Positions 26,278 through 35,852 of a stretch of 64,000 bases of DNA are shown in pieces. Both the position numbers and the translations under genes were made by a program. Under the pieces are notes generated by a model, which was given only the letters and a program-made list of their open reading frames with translations, made no database searches and was not told the DNA's origin. The number at the start of each line of letters is the position of its first letter. Within the stretch, counting starts at the first letter, position 1. This DNA comes from Rhizobium sp. S152 (lineage in GTDB: Bacteria; Pseudomonadota; Alphaproteobacteria; Rhizobiales; Rhizobiaceae): contig NZ_JAUDRZ010000004.1 in NCBI RefSeq assembly GCF_030380735.1, positions 356,176 to 420,175 on the forward strand, written 5' to 3'.

Positions 26278-27615
26278 TTGCGCCCGGACGGCATTCTCTC
26301 TCTTGAGACGGCGACGCGTCGCTTTCTCCTTTCGCTCGGCCAGCCCACGCGCATTCTCGTCGCGATCTCCGGCGGCAGCGATTCAACCGGCCTGCTTGTC
26401 GCGCTATCCGATGCGCTGAAGGCCGAACCTCATCTCGAGATTTCTCTTTGCGCCGCAACCATCGATCACGCATTGCGTCCTCAATCGGCGGATGAAGCGC
26501 GCGCGGTCGCCGCTTTGTGTGCAACCTTTTCCCTTGCACATGTCACCAAGGTCTGGCGCGGCGAAAAGCCCAAGGCCGGGATCATGGCGGCTGCCCGCGA
26601 CGCGCGCTACGCGCTTCTGGCCGAGGCGGCCCGGGAGTTCGGCGCTGACATTATCGTGACCGCCCATACGCTCGATGATCAGCGCGAGACATTCGCGATG
26701 CGCGGGTTGCGCTCGGCCGCCAATGTCACCGGCATCTCGGATGCGGTGCTGTTCGATCGGCGCATCTGGGTCGCGCGGCCGCTGCTGCTTTCGCTGCGGG
26801 CGGATATTCGCGTCATGCTTGACCAGCGTGGCGTCGGCTGGTCCGACGATCCGAGCAACGAGGATCCGAAATACGAGCGGGTGCGAACGCGCCAGTCTCT
26901 GGCGGGGGAGGGCGTCTCGGTCGACGAGATCGAGGCAATGACGGCGGCGCGGCAGGCACTGGATGAAGACGCCGCGGCATGGCTCGACGCGCATGTGCGC
27001 GTACACGGCGGCATGTTGGCGCAGGTGGATACTGCCGGGCTTACGGCGGACCGATCCCTGCTCGCCCACGGGCTGGCGCGGCTGGCGGCGGTGCTTGGGG
27101 GGCAGGCTTTTGCGCTTGGTTCGAAGGCGATGGCCGGGGTTCTCGATTTTCTTGCAGCGGGCAGGCCGGGTCGCGTGACCGCGGGGCGGGTGGTGTTCGA
27201 TCTGAGGCGGGACGGGCTTTTTCTGGCGCGCGAGAGCCGCGGCATGCTGCCGCTGACGATTGCGGCCGGCGCGCGCGGCGTCTGGGACGGGCGATATGCC
27301 ATTGAAAACCGGACCGGGAGTGAAGTCGTCGTGTCCGCGCAGGGGGCAGGTGGAGACACGGCTGAGGTGCTGCCGGACCACACACGCCTGCTGAAAAGCG
27401 CTGTCGCCCGGGCGCTTGCGGCGCAACCGCGCATCGTCTCGATCGAGGCTTCGGACGATCGCGGAAACCAGATTGAGATCGCGCCTTATTTCGCGCCCTT
27501 CGACCGTTTTTTGACACGATTGGACGTCAAGTTCGCGGCCAGCCTCGCGGCAGCCTTTGGAACACGCCCCTATCCAAAACCGCCTTTAGGTCTTATTGAC
27601 GGAAAAACCATCTAA
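26278..27615 (+). CDS. tilS: tRNA(Ile)-lysidine synthetase TilS
   Basis: A 445-residue enzyme that converts C34 of tRNA-Ile(CAT) to lysidine with ATP and lysine. The PP-loop motif VAISGGSDSTGLLVAL is near 31, with ATIDHALRPQSADEARAVAA, MAAARDARYALL and TAHTLDDQRETFAMRGLRS following. It uses a TTG start 12 bases after the cpoB stop, so the two may be cotranscribed. The cpoB-tilS-ftsH order is conserved in rhizobia. Confidence 0.94.
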   Translation: MRPDGILSLETATRRFLLSLGQPTRILVAISGGSDSTGLLVALSDALKAEPHLEISLCAATIDHALRPQSADEARAVAALCATFSLAHVTKVWRGEKPKAGIMAAARDARYALLAEAAREFGADIIVTAHTLDDQRETFAMRGLRSAANVTGISDAVLFDRRIWVARPLLLSLRADIRVMLDQRGVGWSDDPSNEDPKYERVRTRQSLAGEGVSVDEIEAMTAARQALDEDAAAWLDAHVRVHGGMLAQVDTAGLTADRSLLAHGLARLAAVLGGQAFALGSKAMAGVLDFLAAGRPGRVTAGRVVFDLRRDGLFLARESRGMLPLTIAAGARGVWDGRYAIENRTGSEVVVSAQGAGGDTAEVLPDHTRLLKSAVARALAAQPRIVSIEASDDRGNQIEIAPYFAPFDRFLTRLDVKFAASLAAAFGTRPYPKPPLGLIDGKTI

Positions 27616-27714
27616 CTGATGGGTTTGCCTTGGCAACCGCCGGACGCAATCCTATGTTAGAAGCCAAATAAAGACGGTCGCCATGAGGCGGTCGTTCCAG
27701 TGCTGGGGAGTTCG

Positions 27715-29646
27715 ATGAACCCTAACTTACGTAATTTCGCCTTGTGGGCAATCATAGCGCTTTTGCTGATTGCCCTCTTCAGTATGTTCCAGACGTCGCC
27801 GGCGCAGACCAGCTCCCGCGATATCCCTTATTCGCAGTTCCTGCGTGAAGTGGATGCGGGCCGCGTCAAGGAAGTCGTCGTCACGGGTAACCGCGTCTCC
27901 GGCAGCTATGTTGAAAATGGCACCACCTTCCAAACCTATACGCCTGTGGTCGACGACAACCTGCTCGATCGCCTGCAGAGCAAGAACGTCCTGGTTTCGG
28001 CTCGTCCCGAAACCGACGGTTCTTCCGGTTTCCTGAGCTATCTCGGCACGCTGCTGCCGATGCTTCTCATCCTCGGCGTCTGGCTGTTCTTCATGCGGCA
28101 GATGCAGGGTGGGTCGCGTGGCGCGATGGGCTTCGGCAAGTCCAAGGCGAAGCTTTTGACCGAAGCGCATGGCCGCGTCACCTTCGACGACGTCGCCGGC
28201 GTGGACGAAGCCAAGCAGGACCTCGAGGAGATCGTCGAATTCCTCCGCGATCCGCAGAAGTTCCAGCGTCTCGGCGGCAAGATCCCGCGCGGCGTGCTGC
28301 TGGTCGGCCCTCCCGGCACCGGCAAGACGCTGCTCGCCCGCTCCGTTGCAGGCGAAGCCAATGTTCCGTTCTTCACGATCTCGGGTTCCGACTTCGTTGA
28401 AATGTTCGTCGGTGTCGGCGCGAGCCGCGTCCGCGACATGTTCGAGCAGGCCAAGAAGAACGCGCCTTGCATCATCTTCATCGACGAAATCGACGCCGTC
28501 GGCCGCCATCGTGGCGCCGGTCTCGGCGGCGGTAACGACGAACGCGAGCAGACGCTGAACCAGCTGCTGGTCGAGATGGACGGCTTCGAAGCGAACGAAG
28601 GCATCATCCTGATCGCGGCCACCAACCGTCCCGACGTTCTCGATCCGGCGCTGCTGCGTCCGGGCCGTTTCGACCGTCAGGTCGTCGTTCCGAACCCCGA
28701 TATCGTCGGTCGCGAGCGTATCCTCAAGGTTCACGCCCGCAACGTGCCGCTGGCGCCGAATGTCGATCTCAAGGTTCTGGCCCGCGGCACGCCCGGTTTC
28801 TCCGGTGCCGATCTGATGAACCTCGTCAACGAAGCAGCCCTCATGGCCGCGCGTCGCAACAAACGCGTCGTCACCATGCAGGAATTCGAAGACGCCAAGG
28901 ACAAGATCATGATGGGCGCGGAACGCCGTTCGTCCGCCATGACCGAAGCTGAAAAGAAGCTGACCGCCTACCACGAAGCCGGCCACGCCATCACGGCGCT
29001 GCAGGTTCCGGTGGCCGATCCGCTGCACAAGGCAACGATCATTCCGCGCGGCCGTGCACTCGGCATGGTCATGCAGCTTCCCGAGGGCGACCGCTACTCG
29101 ATGAGCTACAAGTGGATGGTCTCGCGCCTCGTAATCATGATGGGTGGCCGCGTCGCGGAAGAGCTGACCTTCGGCAAGGAGAACATCACCTCGGGTGCGT
29201 CCTCCGACATCGAGCAGGCCACCAAGCTTGCCCGTGCCATGGTCACGCAGTGGGGCTTCTCCGACGTGCTCGGCCAGGTCGCTTATGGTGAGAACCAGCA
29301 GGAAGTGTTCCTGGGTCACTCGGTCTCGCAGTCGAAGAACGTCTCGGAATCGACCGCGCAAAAGATCGATACCGAAGTGCGCCGCCTGATCGACGAAGCC
29401 TATACGGAGGCGCGCCGCATCCTCACCGACCATCACGATGCCTTCGTGGCGATCGCGGAAGGTCTGCTCGAATACGAGACGCTGACCGGGGACGAGATCA
29501 AGGCGCTGATTCGTGGTGAGAAGCCTTCGCGCGATCTCGGCGACGATTCAACCCCGACGCGCGGCTCCGCCGTGCCGAAGGCCGGCACCCGTCCGGCTTC
29601 CAAGGGCGACGAAGCCGAGGGCGGCCTGGAGCCGCAGCCGCATTAA
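27715..29646 (+). CDS. ftsH: ATP-dependent zinc metalloprotease FtsH
   Basis: A 643-residue inner-membrane AAA+ protease. Two membrane spans lie at about 5-25 and 110-128. The Walker A motif GPPGTGKT is near 197, Walker [10 protein letters not shown] near 252, the SRH region [21 protein letters not shown] near 300, and the zinc site HEAGH near 420. It degrades misfolded membrane proteins and regulatory substrates such as LpxC and sigma-32. GGGGAG precedes the ATG at 27715. It has its own terminator. Confidence 0.97.
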   Translation: MNPNLRNFALWAIIALLLIALFSMFQTSPAQTSSRDIPYSQFLREVDAGRVKEVVVTGNRVSGSYVENGTTFQTYTPVVDDNLLDRLQSKNVLVSARPETDGSSGFLSYLGTLLPMLLILGVWLFFMRQMQGGSRGAMGFGKSKAKLLTEAHGRVTFDDVAGVDEAKQDLEEIVEFLRDPQKFQRLGGKIPRGVLLVGPPGTGKTLLARSVAGEANVPFFTISGSDFVEMFVGVGASRVRDMFEQAKKNAPCIIFIDEIDAVGRHRGAGLGGGNDEREQTLNQLLVEMDGFEANEGIILIAATNRPDVLDPALLRPGRFDRQVVVPNPDIVGRERILKVHARNVPLAPNVDLKVLARGTPGFSGADLMNLVNEAALMAARRNKRVVTMQEFEDAKDKIMMGAERRSSAMTEAEKKLTAYHEAGHAITALQVPVADPLHKATIIPRGRALGMVMQLPEGDRYSMSYKWMVSRLVIMMGGRVAEELTFGKENITSGASSDIEQATKLARAMVTQWGFSDVLGQVAYGENQQEVFLGHSVSQSKNVSESTAQKIDTEVRRLIDEAYTEARRILTDHHDAFVAIAEGLLEYETLTGDEIKALIRGEKPSRDLGDDSTPTRGSAVPKAGTRPASKGDEAEGGLEPQPH

Positions 29647-29666
29647 TCTCCTTAAGGAGTAAGCAA

Positions 29667-29700
29667 AAAGGCCGGAATCCACCAAAGGGTTCCGGCCTTT
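29667..29700 (+). terminator. Intrinsic terminator after ftsH
   Basis: The arms AAAGGCCGGAA (29667-29677) and TTCCGGCCTTT (29690-29700) pair perfectly over eleven bases; TCTCGTT follows. Confidence 0.88.
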
Positions 29701-29888
29701 CTCGTTGGTAACGGGATATAATCAGTTTTCTCGGTAATTTAAGTGATGGTGGCGCCGATTTATGGCATGCCGCTGACATGAGCAGGCCTCATTGAGGGCT
29801 TTTGTAGCGAAGTAACGCGTTTGGCGGCGTTGGTTTGCAGACTTGATACTGCGCGGCCTGATGGCGCGCCCAAGGCACAGGGGTGCAT

Positions 29889-31241
29889 ATGAAAAGACGT
29901 TATTTCGGCACGGATGGCATTCGCGGTCAGTCCAACGTATTCCCGATGACACCGGATCTCGCAATGCGGGTCGGTATCGCAGTCGGAACCATCTTCCGCC
30001 GTGGAAGCCACCGTCACCGGGTCGTCATCGGCAAGGACACGCGCCTGTCCGGTTACATGCTTGAAAACGCCATGGTGGCCGGTTTCACCGCCGCCGGCGT
30101 CGATGCCTTCGTTCTCGGCCCGATCCCGACACCCGCCGTCGCCATGCTGACCCGCTCGCTACGCGCCGATATCGGGGTGATGATCTCGGCTTCGCACAAT
30201 CCTTATGAAGACAACGGCATCAAGCTTTTCGGCCCCGATGGCTACAAGCTGTCAGACGATCTGGAAGCGCAGATCGAGGATCTCCTGGACCGGGATCTTT
30301 CCACGCAGCTTGCCAAGTCCGACGACATCGGCCGCGCCAAGCGCGTCGACGGCGTCCACGACCGCTATATCGAACACGCCAAGCGTACGCTGCCACGCGA
30401 CGTGACGCTGCAGGGCCTGAGGATCGCCATCGATTGCGCCAACGGTGCTGCCTACAAGGTGGCTCCGGCCGTTCTCTGGGAGCTCGGGGCGGACGTGGTG
30501 ACGATCGGCAACGAGCCCAACGGTACCAACATCAACCTCAATTGCGGCTCCACCAGTCCTGTCGCGCTGCAGAAGAAGGTCGACGAAGTGCGCGCCGATA
30601 TCGGCATTGCGCTCGATGGCGACGCCGACCGCGTCATCATCGTCGACGAGAACGGCGCCGTGGTGGACGGCGACCAGCTGATGGCTGTCATCGCCGAAAG
30701 CTATGCCGAGAGCCAGCAGCTTCGCGGCGGCGGCATCGTCGCCACCGTGATGTCTAACCTCGGCCTCGAACGCTTCCTGCAGAACAAGGGGCTCGATCTC
30801 GTGCGCACGGCCGTCGGCGACCGCTATGTCGTCGAACACATGCGCAACAACAACTACAATGTCGGCGGCGAGCAGTCCGGCCATATCGTGCTGTCCGATT
30901 ACGGCACGACGGGCGACGGCCTTGTCGCAGCGCTTCAGATCCTCGCTGCCGTGAAGCGCACCGGCAAGACGGTGAGCGAGATTTGCCGCCGCTTCGAGCC
31001 GGTGCCACAGCTGCTGCGTAACGTGCGCATCTCCGGCGGCAAGCCGCTGGAGGATATCCAGGTGCAGAAGGCGATCGCCGAAGCGGAAGCCGAGCTCGCC
31101 AACAGCGGTCGTCTCGTTATCCGCCCGTCCGGCACCGAGCCGCTGATCCGCGTCATGGCGGAGGGTGATGACCGCAGCCAGATCGAGCGGATCGTGAACG
31201 ATCTGATCGGCATGATTTCAAGCGTCCGCTCGGCGGCCTGA
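29889..31241 (+). CDS. glmM: Phosphoglucosamine mutase GlmM
   Basis: A 450-residue mutase interconverting glucosamine-6-P and glucosamine-1-P, on the route to UDP-GlcNAc for peptidoglycan and [18 protein letters not shown] is the N-terminus, the active-site phosphoserine is in [17 protein letters not shown] (about 102), the metal loop is [13 protein letters not shown] (about 243), and [15 protein letters not shown] binds phosphate. The ATG at 29889 with AGGGG upstream is chosen over a GTG two codons earlier. ftsH-glmM adjacency is standard in this group. Confidence 0.97.
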   Translation: MKRRYFGTDGIRGQSNVFPMTPDLAMRVGIAVGTIFRRGSHRHRVVIGKDTRLSGYMLENAMVAGFTAAGVDAFVLGPIPTPAVAMLTRSLRADIGVMISASHNPYEDNGIKLFGPDGYKLSDDLEAQIEDLLDRDLSTQLAKSDDIGRAKRVDGVHDRYIEHAKRTLPRDVTLQGLRIAIDCANGAAYKVAPAVLWELGADVVTIGNEPNGTNINLNCGSTSPVALQKKVDEVRADIGIALDGDADRVIIVDENGAVVDGDQLMAVIAESYAESQQLRGGGIVATVMSNLGLERFLQNKGLDLVRTAVGDRYVVEHMRNNNYNVGGEQSGHIVLSDYGTTGDGLVAALQILAAVKRTGKTVSEICRRFEPVPQLLRNVRISGGKPLEDIQVQKAIAEAEAELANSGRLVIRPSGTEPLIRVMAEGDDRSQIERIVNDLIGMISSVRSAA

Positions 31242-31266
31242 GCAAACTGCAAGTAACAAGCCAGAG

Positions 31267-31291
31267 GCCGGCGTCACAAGCGCCGGCTTTT
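31267..31291 (+). terminator. Intrinsic terminator after glmM
   Basis: GCCGGCG (31267-31273) and CGCCGGC (31281-31287) form the stem, with a 7-base loop and TTTTGC following. Confidence 0.8.
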
Positions 31292-31449
31292 GCTTGCGCG
31301 CTGCTGTGGTGCACGAGGAACAACTGCCAGAACGTGGTAAACATTTGTAGTTAAGCAGGTTTTAACGTTTCCGGTTCATTATCCATGTCCAAAGCTATCC
31401 GATTGGCGGCGACTGTGCCGGGCCGATCCCGTGAAGTTTGGAGAGGGTC

Positions 31450-32277
31450 ATGAAAAGAAGCCTGTCCGGCATCTTTGCCGCACTGCTTGTCGCATCGAAC
31501 GTTTATGCAGCGGATCTCGCGCCGCAGGAGCCGGTTCCGGAAATGCCGCCAGAGGTCACCGTGACCGAGGCTACCGGCTGGTACCTGCGCGGCGATGTCG
31601 GCTACGGCTTCACCGATCTGCGCGGCGCCAAGTATTTTCAGGGTAGCAACGCCGATGAAGTGAACTTCACGACCGCGGACCTGCGCGACGCCCTCACCGT
31701 CGGTGGCGGTGTCGGTTATCAGGTCAACAGCTACCTTCGCACCGACCTGACGCTCGATTACCTCGCGAAGGCCGATTTCCGCGGCTCGACGCGCGGCGAT
31801 TGCGGCTTCGATCCCACGTTGTCGTGCACCTCGCGCGATATCTCCTCGCTGACCGCATGGACGCTGCTCGCCAACGCCTATGTCGATCTCGGCACCTACG
31901 GTTACTTCACGCCCTACGTCGGCGCCGGTATCGGCGGCAGCTACGTGAAGTGGAAGAACCTCAACAACCTCTCCTGCGCCGACGATGGCAGCGGCTGCGA
32001 CGGTGAAGTCTCGCATGGCGGCAAGGGCAGCTGGCGCTTCGCTTACGCTCTGATGGCCGGCGCGTCCATCGACGTCACCTGCAACGTCAAGGCCGATATC
32101 GGCTATCGCTATCTGCATATCGATGGCGGCGACATGTTCGGCTACGCCAGCAACGGTGGTCCGGGCCGCGACAAGGGGCTCAACGTCCACGAAGCCCGCA
32201 TCGGCGCCCGCTACCTCTTCGGCGGTTGCGCCACGGCTCCCTACGAGCCGCCTCCGGCGCCTATCGTCTACAAGTAA
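31450..32277 (+). CDS. Outer-membrane beta-barrel protein
   Basis: A 275-residue protein with signal peptide MKRSLSGIFAALLVASNVYA, a short Pro-rich segment, then alternating beta-strands: GWYLRGDVGYGFTDLRGAKY, VGGGVGYQVNSYLRTDLTLDY, FTPYVGAGIGGSYVKW, ADIGYRYLHIDGGDMF and ARIGARYLFGGC. This is the Omp25/Omp31/RopB-like porin-fold group common in Rhizobiales. GGAGAGGG precedes the ATG at 31450. It is monocistronic with a strong terminator. The final Cys-containing tail differs from the usual C-terminal Phe. Confidence 0.88.
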   Translation: MKRSLSGIFAALLVASNVYAADLAPQEPVPEMPPEVTVTEATGWYLRGDVGYGFTDLRGAKYFQGSNADEVNFTTADLRDALTVGGGVGYQVNSYLRTDLTLDYLAKADFRGSTRGDCGFDPTLSCTSRDISSLTAWTLLANAYVDLGTYGYFTPYVGAGIGGSYVKWKNLNNLSCADDGSGCDGEVSHGGKGSWRFAYALMAGASIDVTCNVKADIGYRYLHIDGGDMFGYASNGGPGRDKGLNVHEARIGARYLFGGCATAPYEPPPAPIVYK

Positions 32278-32295
32278 GCAAACTGCATAAAGATT

Positions 32296-32323
32296 GGAAA
32301 GCCGCCCGTCAGGGCGGCTTTCC
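32296..32323 (+). terminator. Intrinsic terminator after the outer-membrane protein gene
   Basis: The perfect 12-base arms GGAAAGCCGCCC and GGGCGGCTTTCC enclose GTCA, followed by TCGTTTC. It lies 18 bases after the stop. Confidence 0.88.
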
Positions 32324-32414
32324 TCGTTTCTGGCGATCGTCATTCGTCAAGTGGGTCGCACCTGCGTCAAAAAATCTTCCGGTCGCGACATTTGTTCGTT
32401 GACGCCAAAAGGCC

Positions 32415-32482
32415 ACATCTGTATTTACGGCGGCGGGACACCTCTCCCCAACGAGAGGCTAATTACCTGGAAGGGTATAGAT
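32415..32482 (+). promoter_or_regulatory. Structured leader of serC, candidate serC RNA motif
   Basis: The leader contains GGCGGCGGGACA followed by a hairpin with CCTCTC (32442-32447) and GAGAGG (32454-32459), then CTAATTACCTGGAAGG just before the start. A conserved serC RNA motif in leaders of serC has been described in alphaproteobacteria; the position and the CCTCTC/GAGAGG stem fit my recollection of it, but I cannot check the full consensus here. The ligand, if any, is unknown. Confidence 0.45.
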
Positions 32483-33664
32483 ATGGCCAATGCCACCGCA
32501 AAGCCGGACGTACGTCCGCAGAACACCCATTTTTCTTCTGGCCCTTGCTCGAAGCGCCCCGGTTGGTCGCTCGAAGCCCTTTCCGACGCGCCGCTCGGCC
32601 GCTCGCATCGCGCGAAAGTCGGAAAGACGAAGCTCAAGCAGGCCATTGATCTCACTCGCGAAGTTCTCGAAGTGCCCGCGGATTACCGCATCGGTATCGT
32701 GCCCGCTTCCGATACCGGCGCCGTCGAAATGGCGCTCTGGTCGCTGCTCGGCGAGCGCGGCGTCGACATGGTCGCCTGGGAAAGCTTTGGCGCCGGTTGG
32801 GTCACCGACGTCGTCAAGCAGCTGAAGCTGAAGGACGTCCGCAAGATCGAAGCCGGTTACGGCGAACTGCCTGATCTCTCGACCATCGATTTCGACCGTG
32901 ACGTCGTCTTCACCTGGAACGGCACCACCTCGGGCGTTCGCGTTCCGAACGGCGACTTCATTCCTGCCGACCGCAAGGGTCTGACGATCTGCGACGCGAC
33001 GTCCGCCGCCTTCGCGCAGAACCTCGATTTCGCCAAGCTCGATGTCGTCACCTTTTCCTGGCAGAAGGTTCTCGGCGGCGAGGGCGCTCATGGCGTCATC
33101 ATCCTGTCGCCGCGCGCCGTCGAGCGTCTGACGACCTACGCACCGGCCTGGCCGCTGCCGAAAATCTTCCGCATGACCTCGGGCGGCAAGCTAATCGAGG
33201 GCATCTTCACCGGCGAAACCATCAACACGCCGTCGATGCTCTGCGTCGAGGACTATATCGATGCGCTGCTGTGGTCTAAGCAGGTCGGCGGCCTCAAGGG
33301 TCTGATGGCTCGCGCCGATGCCAACGCCAAGGTCATCGCCGACTTCGTCGCCGCCAATGACTGGATCGCCAACCTGGCGGTGAAGGCAGAAACGGCTTCG
33401 AATACTTCGGTCTGCCTGAAGATCACGGACAAGGACGTTGCGGCACTCGACGCCGACGGCCAGGCGAACTTCGCCAAGGGCATCGTCAGCCTGCTCGACA
33501 AGGAAGGTGTTGCCTACGACATCGGCCACTACCGCGACGCGCCGTCGGGCCTTCGCATCTGGGCAGGTGCCACCATCGAAACTTCTGACATGCAGAAGCT
33601 GATGCCGTGGCTCTCCTGGGCTTTCGAGACCCAGAAGGCAACGCTTTCCCAGGCTGCTGCCTGA
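32483..33664 (+). CDS. serC: Phosphoserine transaminase SerC
   Basis: A 393-residue PLP enzyme that converts phosphohydroxypyruvate and glutamate to phosphoserine; it also acts in pyridoxal synthesis. [40 protein letters not shown], the Schiff-base lysine in [16 protein letters not shown] (about 194) and [20 protein letters not shown] mark the alphaproteobacterial SerC type. GGAAGG precedes the ATG at 32483. It is followed at 85 bases by serA, the preceding pathway enzyme. Confidence 0.95.
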   Translation: MANATAKPDVRPQNTHFSSGPCSKRPGWSLEALSDAPLGRSHRAKVGKTKLKQAIDLTREVLEVPADYRIGIVPASDTGAVEMALWSLLGERGVDMVAWESFGAGWVTDVVKQLKLKDVRKIEAGYGELPDLSTIDFDRDVVFTWNGTTSGVRVPNGDFIPADRKGLTICDATSAAFAQNLDFAKLDVVTFSWQKVLGGEGAHGVIILSPRAVERLTTYAPAWPLPKIFRMTSGGKLIEGIFTGETINTPSMLCVEDYIDALLWSKQVGGLKGLMARADANAKVIADFVAANDWIANLAVKAETASNTSVCLKITDKDVAALDADGQANFAKGIVSLLDKEGVAYDIGHYRDAPSGLRIWAGATIETSDMQKLMPWLSWAFETQKATLSQAAA

Positions 33665-33677
33665 GTTGATCGCATCC

Positions 33678-33700
33678 GGCTCCGCCCAGGTGGCGGAGCC
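33678..33700 (+). terminator. Hairpin between serC and serA
   Basis: GGCTCCGCC and GGCGGAGCC form a perfect 9-base stem with a 5-base loop. There is no T-run, so it may attenuate or protect the serC message rather than terminate it. Confidence 0.45.
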
Positions 33701-33749
33701 TCGCATCCCTGATTTCATCCATCGTTGAACCTTTTGAAGGAAGCCCCCA

Positions 33750-35345
33750 ATGGCACCTCGCGTTCTCGTATCCGACGAACTGTCGGAAACCGCCGTCCAG
33801 ATCTTTCGCGATCGCGGCGTCGAAGTCGATTTCCAGCCGCAGCTCGGCAAGGACAAGGACAAGCTTGCCGAAATCATCGGCAACTATGATGGTCTCGCCA
33901 TCCGCTCGGCCACCAAGGCGACGGAAAAGCTGATCGCCGCCGCGACCAACCTCAAGGTCATCGGCCGCGCCGGCATCGGCGTCGACAACGTTGATATCCC
34001 GGCTGCGTCGAAGCGCGGCATCATCGTCATGAACACCCCGTTCGGCAACTCGATCACGACAGCCGAACACGCGATCGCTCTGATGTTCGCCGTTGCCCGC
34101 CAGCTGCCGCAGGCCGATGCCTCGACGCAGGCCGGCAAGTGGGAAAAGTCGAAGTTCATGGGTGTAGAAATCACCGGCAAGACGCTCGGCGTCATCGGCG
34201 CCGGCAATATCGGCGGCATCGTCTGCAAGAAGGCCATCGGCCTCGGCATGCATGTTCTGGCCTACGATCCCTTCCTCTCGGCCGAGCGCGCCCAGGAAAT
34301 GGGCGTCACCAAGGTCGAGCTCGAAGAGCTGCTGGCGAAGGCGGATTTCATCACGCTGCACGTGCCGATGACCGACAAGACCCGCGGCATCCTCGGCAAG
34401 GAAAACCTCGCCAAGACCAAGCCCGGCGTTCGCATCATCAACTGTGCCCGTGGCGGCCTTGTTGACGAGGCAGCGCTCGCCGAAGCCATCAAGTCCGGCC
34501 ACGTTGCCGGCGCCGGCTTCGACGTGTTCGAGGTCGAGCCCGCCAAGGAAAGCCCGCTGTTCGGCCTGCCCAACGTCGTCTGCACGCCGCATCTCGGTGC
34601 ATCGACCACGGAAGCCCAGGAAAACGTTGCCCTGCAGGTTGCCGAGCAGATGTCGGACTACCTCGTCAAGGGTGCCGTCTCCAACGCCATCAACATGCCG
34701 TCGATCACCGCTGAAGAAGCGCCTATCCTGAAGCCGTTCATCAAGCTCGCCGACGTTCTCGGCGCCTTCGTCGGCCAGGTTTCGGAAGATCCGATCAAGG
34801 AAATCGAGATCCTGTACGATGGCGCGACGGCCACGATGAACACCAAGGCGCTGACGTCTGCGCTGCTGGCGGGCCTCATCCGCAACCAGGTCGCCGACGT
34901 CAACATGGTTTCGGCGCCGATCATGATCAAGGAAAAGGGCATCGTGCTCTCCGAGGTCAAGCGCGACAAGACCGGTGTCTACGACGGCTACATCAAGCTC
35001 ACGGTGACGACCGACAAGCAGACGCGCTCGGTTGCCGGCACGGTCTTCTCCGATGGCAAGCCGCGCTTCATCCAGATCAAGGGTATCAATCTCGACGGCG
35101 ATGTCGGCGCGAACATGGTCTACATCTCCAACACCGACGTTCCCGGCATGATCGGCTTCATCGGTACGACGCTGGGTGCAGCTGGCGTCAACATCGCCAA
35201 CTTCCAGCTCGGTCGCGGCGAGCAGGGCGGCGACGCGATCGCGCTGCTTTACGTCGACGGACCTGTCAGTGACGACGTGCTTGGAAAATTGACGGCCAAC
35301 CCCGCAATCCGACAGGCCAAGCCGCTCGTATTTGCTGTCGATTGA
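33750..35345 (+). CDS. serA: D-3-phosphoglycerate dehydrogenase SerA
   Basis: A 531-residue long-form PGDH, first step of serine synthesis. The substrate domain begins MAPRVLVSDELSETAVQIF, the NAD loop LGVIGAGNIGGIVCKKAIGL is near 147, RIINCARGGLVDEAAL carries the catalytic Arg, and TPHLGASTTEAQENVALQ the catalytic His. An intervening domain and a C-terminal ACT domain (NTDVPGMIGFIGTTLGAAGV), which mediates serine regulation in related enzymes, complete it. AAGGAAG lies upstream of the ATG. Confidence 0.96.
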   Translation: MAPRVLVSDELSETAVQIFRDRGVEVDFQPQLGKDKDKLAEIIGNYDGLAIRSATKATEKLIAAATNLKVIGRAGIGVDNVDIPAASKRGIIVMNTPFGNSITTAEHAIALMFAVARQLPQADASTQAGKWEKSKFMGVEITGKTLGVIGAGNIGGIVCKKAIGLGMHVLAYDPFLSAERAQEMGVTKVELEELLAKADFITLHVPMTDKTRGILGKENLAKTKPGVRIINCARGGLVDEAALAEAIKSGHVAGAGFDVFEVEPAKESPLFGLPNVVCTPHLGASTTEAQENVALQVAEQMSDYLVKGAVSNAINMPSITAEEAPILKPFIKLADVLGAFVGQVSEDPIKEIEILYDGATATMNTKALTSALLAGLIRNQVADVNMVSAPIMIKEKGIVLSEVKRDKTGVYDGYIKLTVTTDKQTRSVAGTVFSDGKPRFIQIKGINLDGDVGANMVYISNTDVPGMIGFIGTTLGAAGVNIANFQLGRGEQGGDAIALLYVDGPVSDDVLGKLTANPAIRQAKPLVFAVD

Positions 35346-35373
35346 GCTTTCCTCCCAGGGAAGATGTGAAGAG

Positions 35374-35404
35374 ACCCGGCGCAGGCGACTGTGCCGGGTT
35401 TTTC
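35374..35404 (+). terminator. Intrinsic terminator after serA
   Basis: ACCCGGC (35374-35380) pairs with GCCGGGT (35393-35399), followed by TTTTTC. It lies 28 bases after the stop. Confidence 0.82.
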
Positions 35405-35498
35405 TGTTTCGGCCGTATTTCACCGCCGTTGAATGGGGAGCGGTCGGCGCTATTTAAGGCTCTGCGTGCCGCTCCGGCCGATCATATTGGAGATTTTC

Positions 35499-35651
35499 AT
35501 GACACGATTTGCCGTCGCCATTGCGCTCACATCGATGCTGGCGCTTTCCTCCTGCGCCAATACCGCCAACGGCCTAGCCCGCGACGGCCGGCAGATGGGC
35601 AATGCGCTGGATGACAGCACGCACCGCGTCCTGAAGGCCGGGCAGAACTGA
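35499..35651 (+). CDS. Small entericidin-like lipoprotein
   Basis: A 50-residue protein with signal peptide MTRFAVAIALTSMLALSSCA, whose lipobox LSSC predicts lipidation at Cys19. The mature part, NTANGLARDGRQMGNALDDS, resembles entericidin-type small lipoproteins, which are common in Rhizobiales and of unclear role (stress or envelope). GGAG precedes the ATG at 35499; an upstream in-frame start would destroy the signal peptide. It stands alone between serA and the DUF3300 gene. Confidence 0.78.
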   Translation: MTRFAVAIALTSMLALSSCANTANGLARDGRQMGNALDDSTHRVLKAGQN

Positions 35652-35852
35652 TCCGTTTCACCAGTGCGTCCTTCGTAGAGGCTGGCTTCGGCCGGCCTCG
35701 GGCTACCTGTATGTTACCGTAAAGTACTTACATTTTCAGCGTTGCTATGTCTCCCTAGGTCGCTCCCGCCAAGGCGGGTCCAGACCAAGAAGAACCGGAT
35801 AGGTCACGGGCGAAGCGGCTTGCGCCGCCTTGCCCGACAGGGAGAGCGAGCG

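Noticed and set aside
27727..29436. Long minus-strand open frame (569 codons) opposite ftsH
   Set aside because: It mirrors the codon structure of ftsH in GC-rich DNA, has no family motif and no ribosome site; ftsH is certain.
33486..35423. Minus-strand open frame of 645 codons opposite serA
   Set aside because: Composition shadow of serA: strongly Asp/Arg/Leu-biased and motif-free.
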